DNA of 64,000 nucleotides from NCBI GenBank assembly GCA_016191525.1, contig JACPOK010000033.1, forward strand, positions 248,001 through 312,000, written 5' to 3'. This DNA comes from Burkholderiales bacterium (GTDB taxonomy: Bacteria > Pseudomonadota > Gammaproteobacteria > Burkholderiales > Burkholderiaceae_C). This document shows, one piece after another, positions 30,518 through 38,866 of the stretch; position 1 is the stretch's first letter, and each line of letters opens with the position of its first letter. The notes under the pieces are model-generated. The model did not search any database. It was not told the DNA's origin and worked only from the letters and a program-made list of their open reading frames with translations. Position numbers and translations under genes: made by a program.

Positions 30518-31586
30518 GGGCGCGGGGCCAGGCACGGCCAGCGTGCATCGCAGCACGCTGGAACGCATGCCCAAGTGGCTGATCTGCGTGCCGCTCGTGA
30601 TCCAGTGGCTGGCGCTCTCGCTGCGCCACGGCAGCACCACCCTGCCCTCCTGCGCCAACCCGGCCATCACCTCGGGCGGCCTGGTCGGCGAAACCAAGCT
30701 GGAGTATTTCCGCGGCATGGGCGCGGTGGCGCACGCCGCCACGGCGCGGCATTGCGGCGTGCCGCCGGAGATGTTTTCGCAAATGCCGCACGTGCGCGCA
30801 GCCATGGCCACGGCCGGCATCGCCTTCCCCGTGATCGCCAAGCCCGACCTGGGCATGTGCGGCTTTGGCGTGCGGCGGGTCGCCGATGAAGCCGCGCTGG
30901 CCGCCTACTTCGCCGCTTTCCCGCCGGGCCAGGCCGTGGTACTGCAGGAGTACCTGCCGCAGGAGGGCGAGGCCGGCATCTTCTACGCGCGCGATCCGGA
31001 GCAGGCCCAGGGCCGGATCATCGGCCTGGCGCTGCGCTACTTTCCCCGGGTGACGGGCGATGGCCGCTCCACCGTGGGCGAACTGGTCGCCGCCGACTCG
31101 CGTGCACAGCGGGTGGCCGGGCGTGCCGACCACGACCTGGCCGTGGACGCGGCGCGTGTGCCGGCCCACGGCGAAGTCGTGCGCCTTTCCACCATAGGCT
31201 CCACCCGCGTGGGCGGGCTGTACCGCGACGGCGAGCGGCACATCACGCCCGCACTGGAGGCCGTGGTGGACACCATCGCCCGGGACATGCCGCATTTTTA
31301 TTTCGGCCGTTTCGACGTGCGCTTCGACACGCCGCAAGACCTGGCCGCAGGCCGTGGCCTGAAAATCATGGAGATCAACGGCGCCGGCTCCGAAGCCATC
31401 CAGGCCTGGGACCCGGATACCGGGCTGCTGCGGGCCTTTCGCATCATCTTCGCCAAGCAAGCCCTGCTGTTCGCCATTGCCGCCGCCAACCGCCGGCGCG
31501 GCCACCGGCCGATCGGCCTGCGCGAACTGGCTCATCTGCACTTCATGCAGCAGCGCCTGCTGGACGCTTACCCACCTTCGAATTAG
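30510..31586 (+). CDS. ATP-grasp ligase (D-Ala-D-Ala ligase-like)
   Basis: The 358-residue protein has an ATP-grasp layout: FPVIAKPDLGMCGFGVRRV (nucleotide-binding Lys and flexible loop), VVLQEYLPQEGEAGIFYAR, FGRFDVRFDT and IMEINGAGSEAIQAWDP (metal-binding Glu/Asn). Such enzymes join a carboxylate to an amine or other nucleophile with ATP. A hydrophobic N-terminal segment (LICVPLVIQWLALSL) may contact the membrane. It starts at a GTG overlapping the acyltransferase gene with no clear ribosome site. The substrate is unknown. Confidence 0.8.
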   Translation: MAEGAGPGTASVHRSTLERMPKWLICVPLVIQWLALSLRHGSTTLPSCANPAITSGGLVGETKLEYFRGMGAVAHAATARHCGVPPEMFSQMPHVRAAMATAGIAFPVIAKPDLGMCGFGVRRVADEAALAAYFAAFPPGQAVVLQEYLPQEGEAGIFYARDPEQAQGRIIGLALRYFPRVTGDGRSTVGELVAADSRAQRVAGRADHDLAVDAARVPAHGEVVRLSTIGSTRVGGLYRDGERHITPALEAVVDTIARDMPHFYFGRFDVRFDTPQDLAAGRGLKIMEINGAGSEAIQAWDPDTGLLRAFRIIFAKQALLFAIAAANRRRGHRPIGLRELAHLHFMQQRLLDAYPPSN

Positions 31587-32437
31587 GCCGGCTCGAACTC
31601 GCTGCGGTAGCGGTCGAAGCAGCGCTGCCCGCACAACAGGCGGATCAAGGCGCCTTCCGCGATGAATGGCGCGCGCGACGGATCTTCTTCCACCGCAGGG
31701 CGAATGATCTCGGCGATCCAGGCGCGGGCATGGGCCTTGTCCAGCGCGGCGTGCAGGTCGAAATAGGCGCGCACCCGCCCTTCCAGGCCCAGCCGCTTCA
31801 TGCCGGCGGAAACCTGCGCCACCCGGCCCGGCGCGGTGAGCTCGATGGCGCCCAACGCGCCCAGCGATTGCCATGCGTAGCGACGCGTGAAGGCCATGCC
31901 CAGCATCGCGTTGGCCAGCGCCAGCGACTCCCAGACGGTGGTTTCAATGTGGGGGTGCAGGCCCAGTTCACGCACCATGCCATCCAGCATCTGGCCGTGC
32001 ATGGCGCTTTGCTTGCCGTGGCCCATCTCGTCCCAGTAGTTGCGCGCGCATTCCAGCTTGGCGCGCACCGGCAGCTTCACCTGGGTCATGGCCAGCAGGT
32101 CTTCGAAGCCCGCTTCGCCGGCTGCTTCCTGCGTGAGGAACCAGCGCATCTGCGCCAGCGAGGCGGTATCGGCCAGCCAGCCGAACAGCGCGTGGCCCTG
32201 CCCGGGGCCGCTGTCCATGAGGCCCTCGAACCAGGCAACGAAGCCATCGGCGTCCAGCGGCGGCGGCAGCAGCGGCGCCACCTCGCGCCGCAGGCCTTCG
32301 ATGAAGCGGCCTTCCTTGATGCGGAAGGCGTGCTCCTCGCGGGCACCGGCCTCCCAGTCGGCGTCCGGCACGCCGGCCAGCACCCGCGCCGCATTGAACT
32401 CGGCCAGCGCGTGGTGGAAGGCGTCCGGGTTGTCCAC
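31583..32437 (-). CDS. Iron-containing redox enzyme family (haem-oxygenase-like fold)
   Basis: This roughly 284-residue helical protein shows metal-ligand patterns of the haem-oxygenase-like diiron oxidase group: NYWDEMGHGK and, about 120 residues later, YFDLHAALDKAHARAW. It has an N-terminal helical extension. Members include CADD and various oxidative decarboxylases and desaturases; the substrate here is unknown. The start is a GTG at 32437 behind GGGG, as no ATG fits between dsbB and the domain. It converges with the ATP-grasp gene by a four-base overlap. Confidence 0.72.
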   Translation of the reverse strand: MDNPDAFHHALAEFNAARVLAGVPDADWEAGAREEHAFRIKEGRFIEGLRREVAPLLPPPLDADGFVAWFEGLMDSGPGQGHALFGWLADTASLAQMRWFLTQEAAGEAGFEDLLAMTQVKLPVRAKLECARNYWDEMGHGKQSAMHGQMLDGMVRELGLHPHIETTVWESLALANAMLGMAFTRRYAWQSLGALGAIELTAPGRVAQVSAGMKRLGLEGRVRAYFDLHAALDKAHARAWIAEIIRPAVEEDPSRAPFIAEGALIRLLCGQRCFDRYRSEFEPA

Positions 32438-32442
32438 GGGTT

Positions 32443-32955
32443 TCAGCCCCGGCGCACCCGGGAGCGCGCGATCAGCAGCAGCGCCACCAGTGCGATGCCG
32501 CAAAAGCAGAGGAAGGACCAGTTGGCGATGGAGCCGCCCAGGAAGGTCCAGTCGATCTTCGTGCAGTCGCCGCTGCCCTTGAAGATCATCGGGATGGCAC
32601 GCTTGAGCGGGAAAGTCTCGATCATCCCGTAGAAGTCGCGCCCGCAGGAGGCGATTTCCGGCGGGTACCACTGCAAAAAGCTCTGCCTGGCCGCGACGAA
32701 AGCGCCGAAGCCGGCGAACAGCAGGACCAGCACGGCGCCCCCGGCCTGGATGCCTTTTCGGCCGCTGAAGGCCGCCAGGCCTGCACAGACCGCTACAAAA
32801 ATGAGAGCATACCGCTGCACGATGCACATCGGGCACGGCTCCAGGCCGACCACGTGCTGCAGGTAAAGCCCAAAGGCCAGCATGGCCACACAGACGACCG
32901 CCAGCAATGCCAGCACGCGGCGCGGCGCCGCTTCAAACCAGTTCAGCAAGTTCAC
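32443..32955 (-). CDS. dsbB: Disulfide bond formation protein B
   Basis: The 170-residue inner-membrane protein reoxidises DsbA and passes electrons to quinone. Four hydrophobic helices are visible. The first periplasmic loop carries CPMC at residues 41-44. The second carries the other Cys pair, in EIASCGRDF and SGDCTKIDW. Part of helix two is encoded by DNA resembling the 44-base repeat. It precedes the oxidase-like gene by five bases. Confidence 0.93.
   Translation of the reverse strand: MNLLNWFEAAPRRVLALLAVVCVAMLAFGLYLQHVVGLEPCPMCIVQRYALIFVAVCAGLAAFSGRKGIQAGGAVLVLLFAGFGAFVAARQSFLQWYPPEIASCGRDFYGMIETFPLKRAIPMIFKGSGDCTKIDWTFLGGSIANWSFLCFCGIALVALLLIARSRVRRG
32766..32809 (-). repeat. Possible 44-base repeat relic (copy E) inside dsbB
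   Basis: Read on the minus strand, TGCTC, TCATTTTTG and TAGCGGTCTGTGCAGGC align with copy D at 22254 over about 30 bases; the last 11 bases diverge. It lies inside conserved dsbB coding sequence, so chance similarity remains possible. Confidence 0.3.
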
Positions 32956-32986
32956 TTCCCCTTCCGGGACGCGCCTGCTTTACCTC

Positions 32987-34081
32987 TCAGGCGGCGTTCT
33001 CCACAAACACACGGGCGCGGCGCGGCGTCACCACCAGCGTTTCACCCTCCTTGAAGCCCAGATCCCTGAATTGCTGCGCAGGTATCTGCGCCTCAATGAT
33101 GGAATCCTTGTTGGCATTGTCCGTGGGTTTGTTGTCTTCCGCGGGAATAAGTTCCAGCCGGGCGATCGGCCCGACCACGATGGCGCGCGACAGCTGGACC
33201 ACGATTCCCGCGGCTCCGGGGGCGTAGCGCTGGACGTCCAGGTCATGCGGGCGCACATACGCAAAGGCCTTGGCGTTCTGCGCGTCGGCGTGCTCGCGCG
33301 ACTCGATCCGCAAGCCTTCCAGCACCACCTCGCCCTGGTGGGCGCGGCCGTGGAACATGTTGACGTCGCCCAGGAAGCCGTAGACGAAGGGGCTGGCGGG
33401 ATGGTCCCAGACTTCCTGCGGTGAACCCACCTGCTCCACCCTGCCGGCATTCATCAGCACCACCCGGTCAGCCACTTCCAGCGCTTCTTCCTGGTCATGC
33501 GTGACGAAGATGCTGGTGACGTGCAGCTCGTCATGCAGGCGGCGCAGCCACCGCCGCAGTTCCTTGCGCACCTTGGCGTCCAGCGCGCCGAAAGGTTCGT
33601 CCAGCAGCAGCACCTTGGGCTCCACCGCCAGCGCGCGAGCCAGGGCGATGCGCTGGCGCTGCCCGCCCGACAGCTGCGAGGGGAACCGGTCGGCCAGCCA
33701 GTCCAGCTGCACCAGGCCCAGCAGCTCGTGCACCTTCCTTTTTATCTGGTCTTCGCCGGGACGCTGGCCGCGTGGCTTGACGCGCAGGCCGAAGGCCACG
33801 TTCTCGAAGACCGTCATGTGGCGGAACAGCGCGTAGTGCTGGAACACAAAGCCCACCTGGCGCTCGCGCACATGCACGTCCGTGGTGTCCTCGCCGGAGA
33901 AGAGGATGCTGCCGGCATCCGCCGTTTCCAGGCCCGCGATGATGCGCAGCAGCGTGGTCTTGCCGCAGCCCGACGGGCCCAGCAGGGCGATCAGCTCGCC
34001 GGAGTTGATGTCCAGCGAAACATTGCGCAGCGCATTGAATTCGCCGAATTTCTTGCTGACGTTGCGGATTTCGATGCTCAT
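32987..34081 (-). CDS. cysA: Sulfate/thiosulfate ABC transporter ATPase
   Basis: The 364-residue ATPase energises sulfate uptake with CysT and CysW. Walker [12 protein letters not shown] (about residues 32-42), signature [15 protein letters not shown], Walker [20 protein letters not shown] and the switch His in [15 protein letters not shown] are present. A C-terminal TOBE-like regulatory region follows residue 240. Its start overlaps the cysW stop (34078-34081). A typical family length supports the call. Confidence 0.95.
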   Translation of the reverse strand: MSIEIRNVSKKFGEFNALRNVSLDINSGELIALLGPSGCGKTTLLRIIAGLETADAGSILFSGEDTTDVHVRERQVGFVFQHYALFRHMTVFENVAFGLRVKPRGQRPGEDQIKRKVHELLGLVQLDWLADRFPSQLSGGQRQRIALARALAVEPKVLLLDEPFGALDAKVRKELRRWLRRLHDELHVTSIFVTHDQEEALEVADRVVLMNAGRVEQVGSPQEVWDHPASPFVYGFLGDVNMFHGRAHQGEVVLEGLRIESREHADAQNAKAFAYVRPHDLDVQRYAPGAAGIVVQLSRAIVVGPIARLELIPAEDNKPTDNANKDSIIEAQIPAQQFRDLGFKEGETLVVTPRRARVFVENAA

Positions 34082-34977
34082 GTCGCTTCCTTGATGACCA
34101 GCGGCCGTTCGGGCGAGACGTCGCCCGCGGCCTGCATTTCACGCTCGTGGCGCCACTCCACCACCGACTTGATGACCAGCGTCACCAGGGCGAGCAGCGC
34201 GAGCAGCGAGGCCACGGCGAAGGCGGCCACCGACTGGTATTCGTTGTAGAGGATTTCCACGTGCAGCGGCATGGTGTTGGTCTGGCCGCGGATGTGGCCC
34301 GAAACCACCGACACCGCGCCGAATTCGCCCATGGCCCGCGCGTTGCACAGGATCACGCCGTAGATCAGGCCCCACTTGATATTGGGCAGCGTGACGTAAA
34401 AGAAGGTCTGCCAGCCGTTGGCGCCCAGCACGATCGCGGCCTGCTCTTCCTCGTTGCCCTGCGCCTGCATCAACGGGATCAGCTCGCGCGCGATGAACGG
34501 GAAGGTGACGAACACGGTGGCCAGCACGATGCCCGGAATCGCGAAGATGACCTTGATGTCGTGCGCGGCCAGCCAGGGGCCAAACCAGCCCTGCGCGCCG
34601 AACATCAGCACGTAGATCAGGCCCGCGACCACCGGGGAGACCGAGAACGGCAGGTCCACCAGCGTGGTGAGGAATGCCTTGCCGCGGAATTCGTACTTGG
34701 CGATGCACCAGGCGGCCGCCACGCCGAACACCAGGTTCAGCGGCACGGCGATGGCGGCGGTGATCAGCGTCAGGCGGATGGCCGCCCAGGCGTCGGGCTC
34801 CCTCAGCGCGTCAAGGTACGCACCGGCGCCCTTGCGCAGCGCCTCGGTGAACACCGCGGCCAGCGGCAGCAGCAGGAACAGCAGCAGGAAGGCCAGCGCA
34901 ATGGCGGTGAGTGTCCAGCGCACCCAGGGCGCCTCGGTGGTGGTGACACGTGTGGCTGCGAGATTCGTGGTGCTCAT
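34078..34977 (-). CDS. cysW: Sulfate/thiosulfate ABC transporter permease CysW
   Basis: The 299-residue membrane protein has about six helices and the EAA-type cytoplasmic loop [26 protein letters not shown], which docks to Cys[30 protein letters not shown] fits CysW proteins. It is coupled by ATGA overlaps on both sides (cysT upstream, cysA downstream). The ATG at 34977 is favoured over the longer open frame, which is cysT in another phase. Confidence 0.94.
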   Translation of the reverse strand: MSTTNLAATRVTTTEAPWVRWTLTAIALAFLLLFLLLPLAAVFTEALRKGAGAYLDALREPDAWAAIRLTLITAAIAVPLNLVFGVAAAWCIAKYEFRGKAFLTTLVDLPFSVSPVVAGLIYVLMFGAQGWFGPWLAAHDIKVIFAIPGIVLATVFVTFPFIARELIPLMQAQGNEEEQAAIVLGANGWQTFFYVTLPNIKWGLIYGVILCNARAMGEFGAVSVVSGHIRGQTNTMPLHVEILYNEYQSVAAFAVASLLALLALVTLVIKSVVEWRHEREMQAAGDVSPERPLVIKEAT

Positions 34978-35801
34978 GCCGGCGCTCCCGAGCGGCGGCG
35001 CTGCCAGCCCTGTAGCGCATTGATCACCAGCAGCAGCACGAAGGAGATCAGCAGCATCACCGTGGCCACAGCCGTGGCGCCGGCATAGTCGTACTGCTCC
35101 AGCTTGCCGATGATGATCAGCGGCGTGATCTCGGAAACCATGGGCACGTTGCCGGCGATGAAAATCACCGACCCGTACTCGCCGACGGCGCGGGCAAAGG
35201 CCATGGCGAAACCGGTGAGCAGCGCCGGCGCGATGGCGGGGAAGATCACGCGACTGAAGGTCTGCCAGCGGGTGGCTCCCAGGCACATGGCGGCTTCCTC
35301 CAGCTCCTTTTCAGTGTCTTCCAGCACCGGCTGCACCGTGCGAACCACGAACGGCAGGCCGATGAAGATGAGGGCGATCACAACGCCATTCGGGTTGAAC
35401 GCCAGCTTCAGGCCCAGAGGCTCGGTGTACTGGCCGATCCAGCCATTGCCGGCCAGCAGGGCCGTGAGTGAAATGCCGGCGACGGCGGTGGGCAGCGCGA
35501 ACGGCAGGTCCACCAGCGCATCGACCACCTTCTTGCCCGGAAAGGTGTAGCGCACCAGCACCCAGGCCACCAGCAAGCCGAACACCACGTTGACCAGCGC
35601 CGCAATCAGCGAAGCGCCGAAAGTCAGGCGGTAGGAGGCCAGCACGCGCGGCGATGAAATCGCTGCCCAGAACTGTTCGCCGCTCAGGGTGAAGGTCTTG
35701 AATACCAGGGCCGACAGCGGGATCAGCACGATCACGCCGAGGTACAGCAGCGTGTAGCCCAGCGTGAGGTTGAAGCCGGGCAGCACTTTTCTTGTCGTCA
35801 T
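34974..35801 (-). CDS. cysT: Sulfate/thiosulfate ABC transporter permease CysT
   Basis: The 275-residue permease has about six helices. The segment [23 protein letters not shown] opens helix one, and the EAA loop reads [25 protein letters not shown]. It pairs with CysW. No sulfate-binding protein gene is adjacent; sbp lies 20 kb away with the ssu genes. The ATG at 35801 overlaps the stop of the upstream hydrolase gene as ATGA, placing that hydrolase in the same operon. Confidence 0.95.
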   Translation of the reverse strand: MTTRKVLPGFNLTLGYTLLYLGVIVLIPLSALVFKTFTLSGEQFWAAISSPRVLASYRLTFGASLIAALVNVVFGLLVAWVLVRYTFPGKKVVDALVDLPFALPTAVAGISLTALLAGNGWIGQYTEPLGLKLAFNPNGVVIALIFIGLPFVVRTVQPVLEDTEKELEEAAMCLGATRWQTFSRVIFPAIAPALLTGFAMAFARAVGEYGSVIFIAGNVPMVSEITPLIIIGKLEQYDYAGATAVATVMLLISFVLLLVINALQGWQRRRSGAPA

Positions 35802-36346
35802 GCGGTTTCCAGAATGGCCGTGAGTGACTGGAGCAACGCCAGCCCCAGGGGCCACTCGCCATGCCCCGATTCGGTGTTGATGTGTCCCGCCCCCTGCAGG
35901 CGCACGAATTCGCTGCCCCAGGAGCGCGCGTAGGCGCCGGCCAGGCGCACCGGGCAATAGGGATCGTTGCTGCTTCCCACCACGATGCTCCGGTAGGGCA
36001 GCGGCGCGAACGGCACGGGGGCAAAGTCGTTCAGGATGGCCCGGCGCTCGGGGTCGGCCGGGGCCACCAGCAATGCGCCGGCGATCCGCGCCGCGGCCTT
36101 CTGCGGCAGGTGCGCAGTGGCGATGCAGCCCAGGCTGTGCGCGGCGATCACCACCTGGCCGGGGGCTTCCAGCACCTGGCGCGCCAGCGCGCCGACCCAG
36201 GCCTCGCGCGTGGGCGTGATCCAGTCGTCCTGGACCACGCGGCGCGCGCCCGGCAGCCGCTCCGCCCAAAGGCTCTGCCAGTGCCCGGGGCCGCTGTCAC
36301 GCCAGCCCGGCACGATGATGATTGAGACGGCATTCGAAGCCGACAT
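35798..36346 (-). CDS. Alpha/beta hydrolase, RBBP9/YdeN-like
   Basis: The 182-residue protein matches the small serine-hydrolase family: IIIVPGWRDSGPGHWQSLW near the N-terminus, nucleophile elbow AAHSLGCIA, GSSNDPYCP with the acid residue and GAGHINTESGHGEWP with the catalytic His. The substrate is unknown. The start at 36346 was chosen because the 28 residues upstream are encoded by a hairpin repeat. It sits between a peroxiredoxin and cysT and is coupled to cysT, so it may be induced with sulfate uptake. Confidence 0.85.
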   Translation of the reverse strand: MSASNAVSIIIVPGWRDSGPGHWQSLWAERLPGARRVVQDDWITPTREAWVGALARQVLEAPGQVVIAAHSLGCIATAHLPQKAAARIAGALLVAPADPERRAILNDFAPVPFAPLPYRSIVVGSSNDPYCPVRLAGAYARSWGSEFVRLQGAGHINTESGHGEWPLGLALLQSLTAILETA

Positions 36347-36360
36347 CAAGCCGGCGCCGG

Positions 36361-36415
36361 GCCGCCCCAAGGCGGCTTGCGCCCCCTCGGGGGGCAGCGC
36401 CGCAGCCTTGGCTGC
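36361..36415. repeat. Triple tandem hairpin repeat
   Basis: Three consecutive stems occur: GCCGCC-ccaa-GGCGGC (36361-36376), GCCCCC-tc-G-GGGGGC (36381-36395) and GCAGCC-tt-GGCTGC (36402-36415). The arrangement resembles a Comamonadaceae interspersed element. It sits between the peroxiredoxin and hydrolase genes and may act as an attenuator or mRNA-stability element; there is no U-tract. Confidence 0.65.
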
Positions 36416-36432
36416 AAGCGTGGGGGCCATAT

Positions 36433-37074
36433 TTACCTGTTCGGCTGCGGTGTCAGGCGCAGGTAGGGGCGCACGGCGGTGAAGCCCTTGGGAAAGCGCT
36501 GCGCGATCTCGGCCGGGTCCTGGATGCTGGGAATGATGACCACGTCGTCGCCGTCCTGCCAGTTGGCCGGCGTGGCGACCTTGTGGCTGTCGGTCAGCTG
36601 CAGCGAATCGATCACGCGCAAAATTTCGTTGAAATTGCGGCCGGTGCTGGCGGGATAGGTCAGCGTGGTCCGCACCACGTGCTTCGGGTCAATGATGAAG
36701 ACGCTGCGCACGGTGGCATTGGCCAGCGCGTTCGGGTGGATCATGTCGTACAGCGTGGCCACCCTGCGGTCGGCGTCGGCCAGGATCGGGAAATTCACCG
36801 TGGTGTTCTGGGTTTCGTTGATGTCCTTGACCCATTTGCCGTGCGACTCCAGCGGATCCACGCTCACCGCGATGGGCTTGACGCCGCGCCTGGCGAATTC
36901 AGCCGAGAGGGCGGCCGTGCGGCCCAGTTCGGTGGTGCACACCGGCGTGAAATCCGCCGGGTGCGAGAACAGCACCACCCATGAACCGCCGGCCCAGTCG
37001 TGGAAATGAATCGGGCCTTCGGTCGAATCCTGGACGAAGTCCGGTGCCACGTCGCCGAGTCGCAGAGTTGCCAT
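36433..37074 (-). CDS. 1-Cys peroxiredoxin (Prx6 type, LsfA-like)
   Basis: The 213-residue enzyme reduces peroxides. The peroxidatic Cys is residue 46 in DFTPVCTTEL. The Prx6-type dimer region DMIHPNALANATVRSVFIIDP and the C-terminal domain (WQDGDDVVIIPSI) are present, with no resolving Cys motif. In pseudomonads the related LsfA is induced by sulfate starvation. Here the gene precedes cysTWA on the same strand, separated by a hydrolase gene and hairpin repeat, which fits co-regulation with sulfur supply. Confidence 0.92.
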   Translation of the reverse strand: MATLRLGDVAPDFVQDSTEGPIHFHDWAGGSWVVLFSHPADFTPVCTTELGRTAALSAEFARRGVKPIAVSVDPLESHGKWVKDINETQNTTVNFPILADADRRVATLYDMIHPNALANATVRSVFIIDPKHVVRTTLTYPASTGRNFNEILRVIDSLQLTDSHKVATPANWQDGDDVVIIPSIQDPAEIAQRFPKGFTAVRPYLRLTPQPNR

Positions 37075-37131
37075 GGGAAGCTCCCTTTCCTTGTTGAGAA
37101 AGGAATTGTGGAGACGGCCCCTTCAAACTCA

Positions 37132-37146
37132 AACGACTGTGTCGTT
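37132..37146. promoter_or_regulatory. Inverted repeat AACGAC-TGT-GTCGTT upstream of peroxiredoxin gene
   Basis: A perfect 6-base inverted repeat with a 3-base spacer lies 58 bases upstream of the peroxiredoxin start. It is a candidate operator for the peroxiredoxin-cysTWA operon. No family assignment is possible by eye. Confidence 0.4.
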
Positions 37147-37154
37147 GTTAGTTA

Positions 37155-37172
37155 ATCCGGATAAGCATATGC
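37155..37172. promoter_or_regulatory. Candidate sulfur-regulon site (ATCCGGAT / GGATAAGCATATGC)
   Basis: The segment contains the palindrome ATCCGGAT and then GGATAAGCATATGC, closely similar to GAATAAGCTTATCC at 60184 in front of the sulfite-reductase operon. Sharing between two sulfur operons suggests a CysB-type site. This is inference. Confidence 0.35.
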
Positions 37173-37178
37173 AGGACG

Positions 37179-38096
37179 TCAGGGGCAATTCATCCCCAGC
37201 CCCTCCTGGGTCACGTTCTCGCCCAGGAAGTCCAGAAACCGGCGCACTGCGGGCACCAGGCCGCGCCGCGAAGGGAACACGGCATGCATCACGCCCACCC
37301 GCGGCGCCCAGCCGGGCAACACCTGCTCGAGCTGGCCGGTGCGCAACTCGCGGCCGCACATGTAGTCCGGCAGCACGCAGATCCCCGCGCCCTGCATCAC
37401 GGCGTACTTCAGCGTCAGCAGGTCATCGGCCGTGTAGCACGGGCGATTGTGGAAGTCATGCTCGCGCCCGCCGGGGCCGATCAGCTTCCATACGGCGCGG
37501 CCGTCGGCCGAGGACATCGCCAGGGTGGAAAGGCGGCCCAGGTCCTCCACCGAGGCGGGCCGCCCCTGCCGCTCAAGCAGCGCCGGGCTGGCCACCAGCA
37601 GCGCCTGGCTGTTGCCCAGGTTCTTCACCACCAGGCTGCCGCTGTCGTCCAGCGTGGGGCGCACCCGCAGCGCGACGTCGATGCCTTCCTGGACCAGGTC
37701 GACGACCCGGTTGGTGACCTGCATTTCCACTCTCACCGAGGGATGCCGCTCCAGGAAAAGAGGCATCAGCGGGCCCACCGTGCTGTGTGCCAGTGTGACG
37801 GGGCAGGTGACACGAATCGTGCCGCGCGGCTCGGTCTGCACCATGGCAACGGCTTCGGCGGCCGCCTCGGCCTCCTCCCGCATGGTGACGCAGTGGCGGT
37901 AGTAAAGCTCACCCGCTTCCGTGAGTGAAAGCCTGCGCGTCGTGCGCTGCAGCAGGCGCACGCCCAGGCGTGCCTCCAGTTCAGCCACCCGGCGCGACAG
38001 GCGGGATTTGGGCAGGTTGAGCGCCCGGCCGGCAGCCGCGAAACCGCCCTTGTCCACCACCTCGGCGAAGTAGGCCATGTCATTAAGGTCTTGCAT
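37179..38096 (-). CDS. LysR-family transcriptional regulator
   Basis: The 305-residue regulator has a winged helix (MAYFAEVVDKGGFAAAGRALNLPKSRLSRRVAELE) and a C-terminal effector domain. The DNA-binding region and the divergent azoreductase gene match a common Burkholderiales pair. A 10-base perfect inverted repeat starts two bases upstream of its ATG, so it probably represses or autoregulates itself and controls azoR. The effector is unknown, perhaps a quinone or azo compound. Confidence 0.9.
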   Translation of the reverse strand: MQDLNDMAYFAEVVDKGGFAAAGRALNLPKSRLSRRVAELEARLGVRLLQRTTRRLSLTEAGELYYRHCVTMREEAEAAAEAVAMVQTEPRGTIRVTCPVTLAHSTVGPLMPLFLERHPSVRVEMQVTNRVVDLVQEGIDVALRVRPTLDDSGSLVVKNLGNSQALLVASPALLERQGRPASVEDLGRLSTLAMSSADGRAVWKLIGPGGREHDFHNRPCYTADDLLTLKYAVMQGAGICVLPDYMCGRELRTGQLEQVLPGWAPRVGVMHAVFPSRRGLVPAVRRFLDFLGENVTQEGLGMNCP

Positions 38097-38097
38097 G

Positions 38098-38123
38098 AGA
38101 TTGTCCTATTGGCAGGACAATCT
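38098..38123. promoter_or_regulatory. LysR operator candidate: 10-base perfect inverted repeat
   Basis: AGATTGTCCT and AGGACAATCT are perfect inverted copies separated by six bases (ATTGGC), immediately upstream of the LysR start and 87 bases from azoR. Length and location fit an autoregulatory operator. Confidence 0.65.
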
Positions 38124-38209
38124 ATCGCATTTTTGCCGTCTTATCAAAGGATTGGTCCATCCCCACAATTTATTCACGGCCAAAACGCGCCGAGACACAG
38201 GAGAAAACC

Positions 38210-38854
38210 ATGAAACTGCTTCACATCGATTCCAGCCCGCTGGCCGCCAATTCCGTCTCGCGCCAGCTCACGCAACGCATCGCCGCGCAATGGCGCGCCA
38301 CGCACCCCGGCACCACGGTCGAGTACCTTGACCTGGTCAAGGACGCGCCCAGCCACCTGAACATGGATTCGCTGGGCTTCAAGCTCGGGACCTCGGCCGA
38401 CACCGACATCGCCCGCCGCGAAAATGCGATTTCCGAGCAGCTGGTGACCCAGTTTCTGGCAGCCGACGTCGTCGTCATCGGCGCGCCGATGTACAACTTC
38501 TCGGTGCCGACCCAGCTGAAGGCCTGGATCGACCGCATCGCGCAGGCCGGCCGCACCTTCACGTACACCGACAAGGGCCCCAAGGGCCTGGCGGGTGGCA
38601 AGACCGTGATCGTGGCGTCCAGCCGTGGCGGCGTGTATTCCACCAACCCGGCGCTGACCGGGCTGGACCACCAGGAAAGCTACCTGCGCACGGTGCTGGG
38701 ATTCATGGGCGTGACCGACATCCGCTTCGTGCGCGCCGAAGGCATTGCCATGGGCGAAGCCGCCAAGACGCAAGCGCTGGCAGCCGCTGACCTGGAGATC
38801 AAGGCCATCACGGCCGTGGCCGCCAACAGCGCCGAAGAAGCCCTAGCCGCCTGA
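38210..38854 (+). CDS. azoR: FMN-dependent NADH-azoreductase
   Basis: The 214-residue flavodoxin-fold enzyme reduces azo bonds and quinones with NADH. Visible are [20 protein letters not shown] (phosphate-binding loop for FMN), the [18 protein letters not shown] motif and ASSRGGVYS. An AGGAGAA ribosome site precedes the ATG. It is divergent from a LysR gene with a strong palindrome between them. A quinone-detoxifying role is plausible next to aromatic catabolism genes. Confidence 0.93.
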   Translation: MKLLHIDSSPLAANSVSRQLTQRIAAQWRATHPGTTVEYLDLVKDAPSHLNMDSLGFKLGTSADTDIARRENAISEQLVTQFLAADVVVIGAPMYNFSVPTQLKAWIDRIAQAGRTFTYTDKGPKGLAGGKTVIVASSRGGVYSTNPALTGLDHQESYLRTVLGFMGVTDIRFVRAEGIAMGEAAKTQALAAADLEIKAITAVAANSAEEALAA

Positions 38855-38866
38855 GCGAAAGGCGCC

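Noticed and set aside
32766..32809. dsbB copy of the 44-base repeat as a full member
   Set aside because: Only the first 30 or so bases match, and the region encodes a conserved transmembrane helix, so I kept it only as a low-confidence relic.
36346..36430. Hydrolase start at the ATG at 36430
   Set aside because: The added 28 residues are the translation of a hairpin repeat and have no family similarity.
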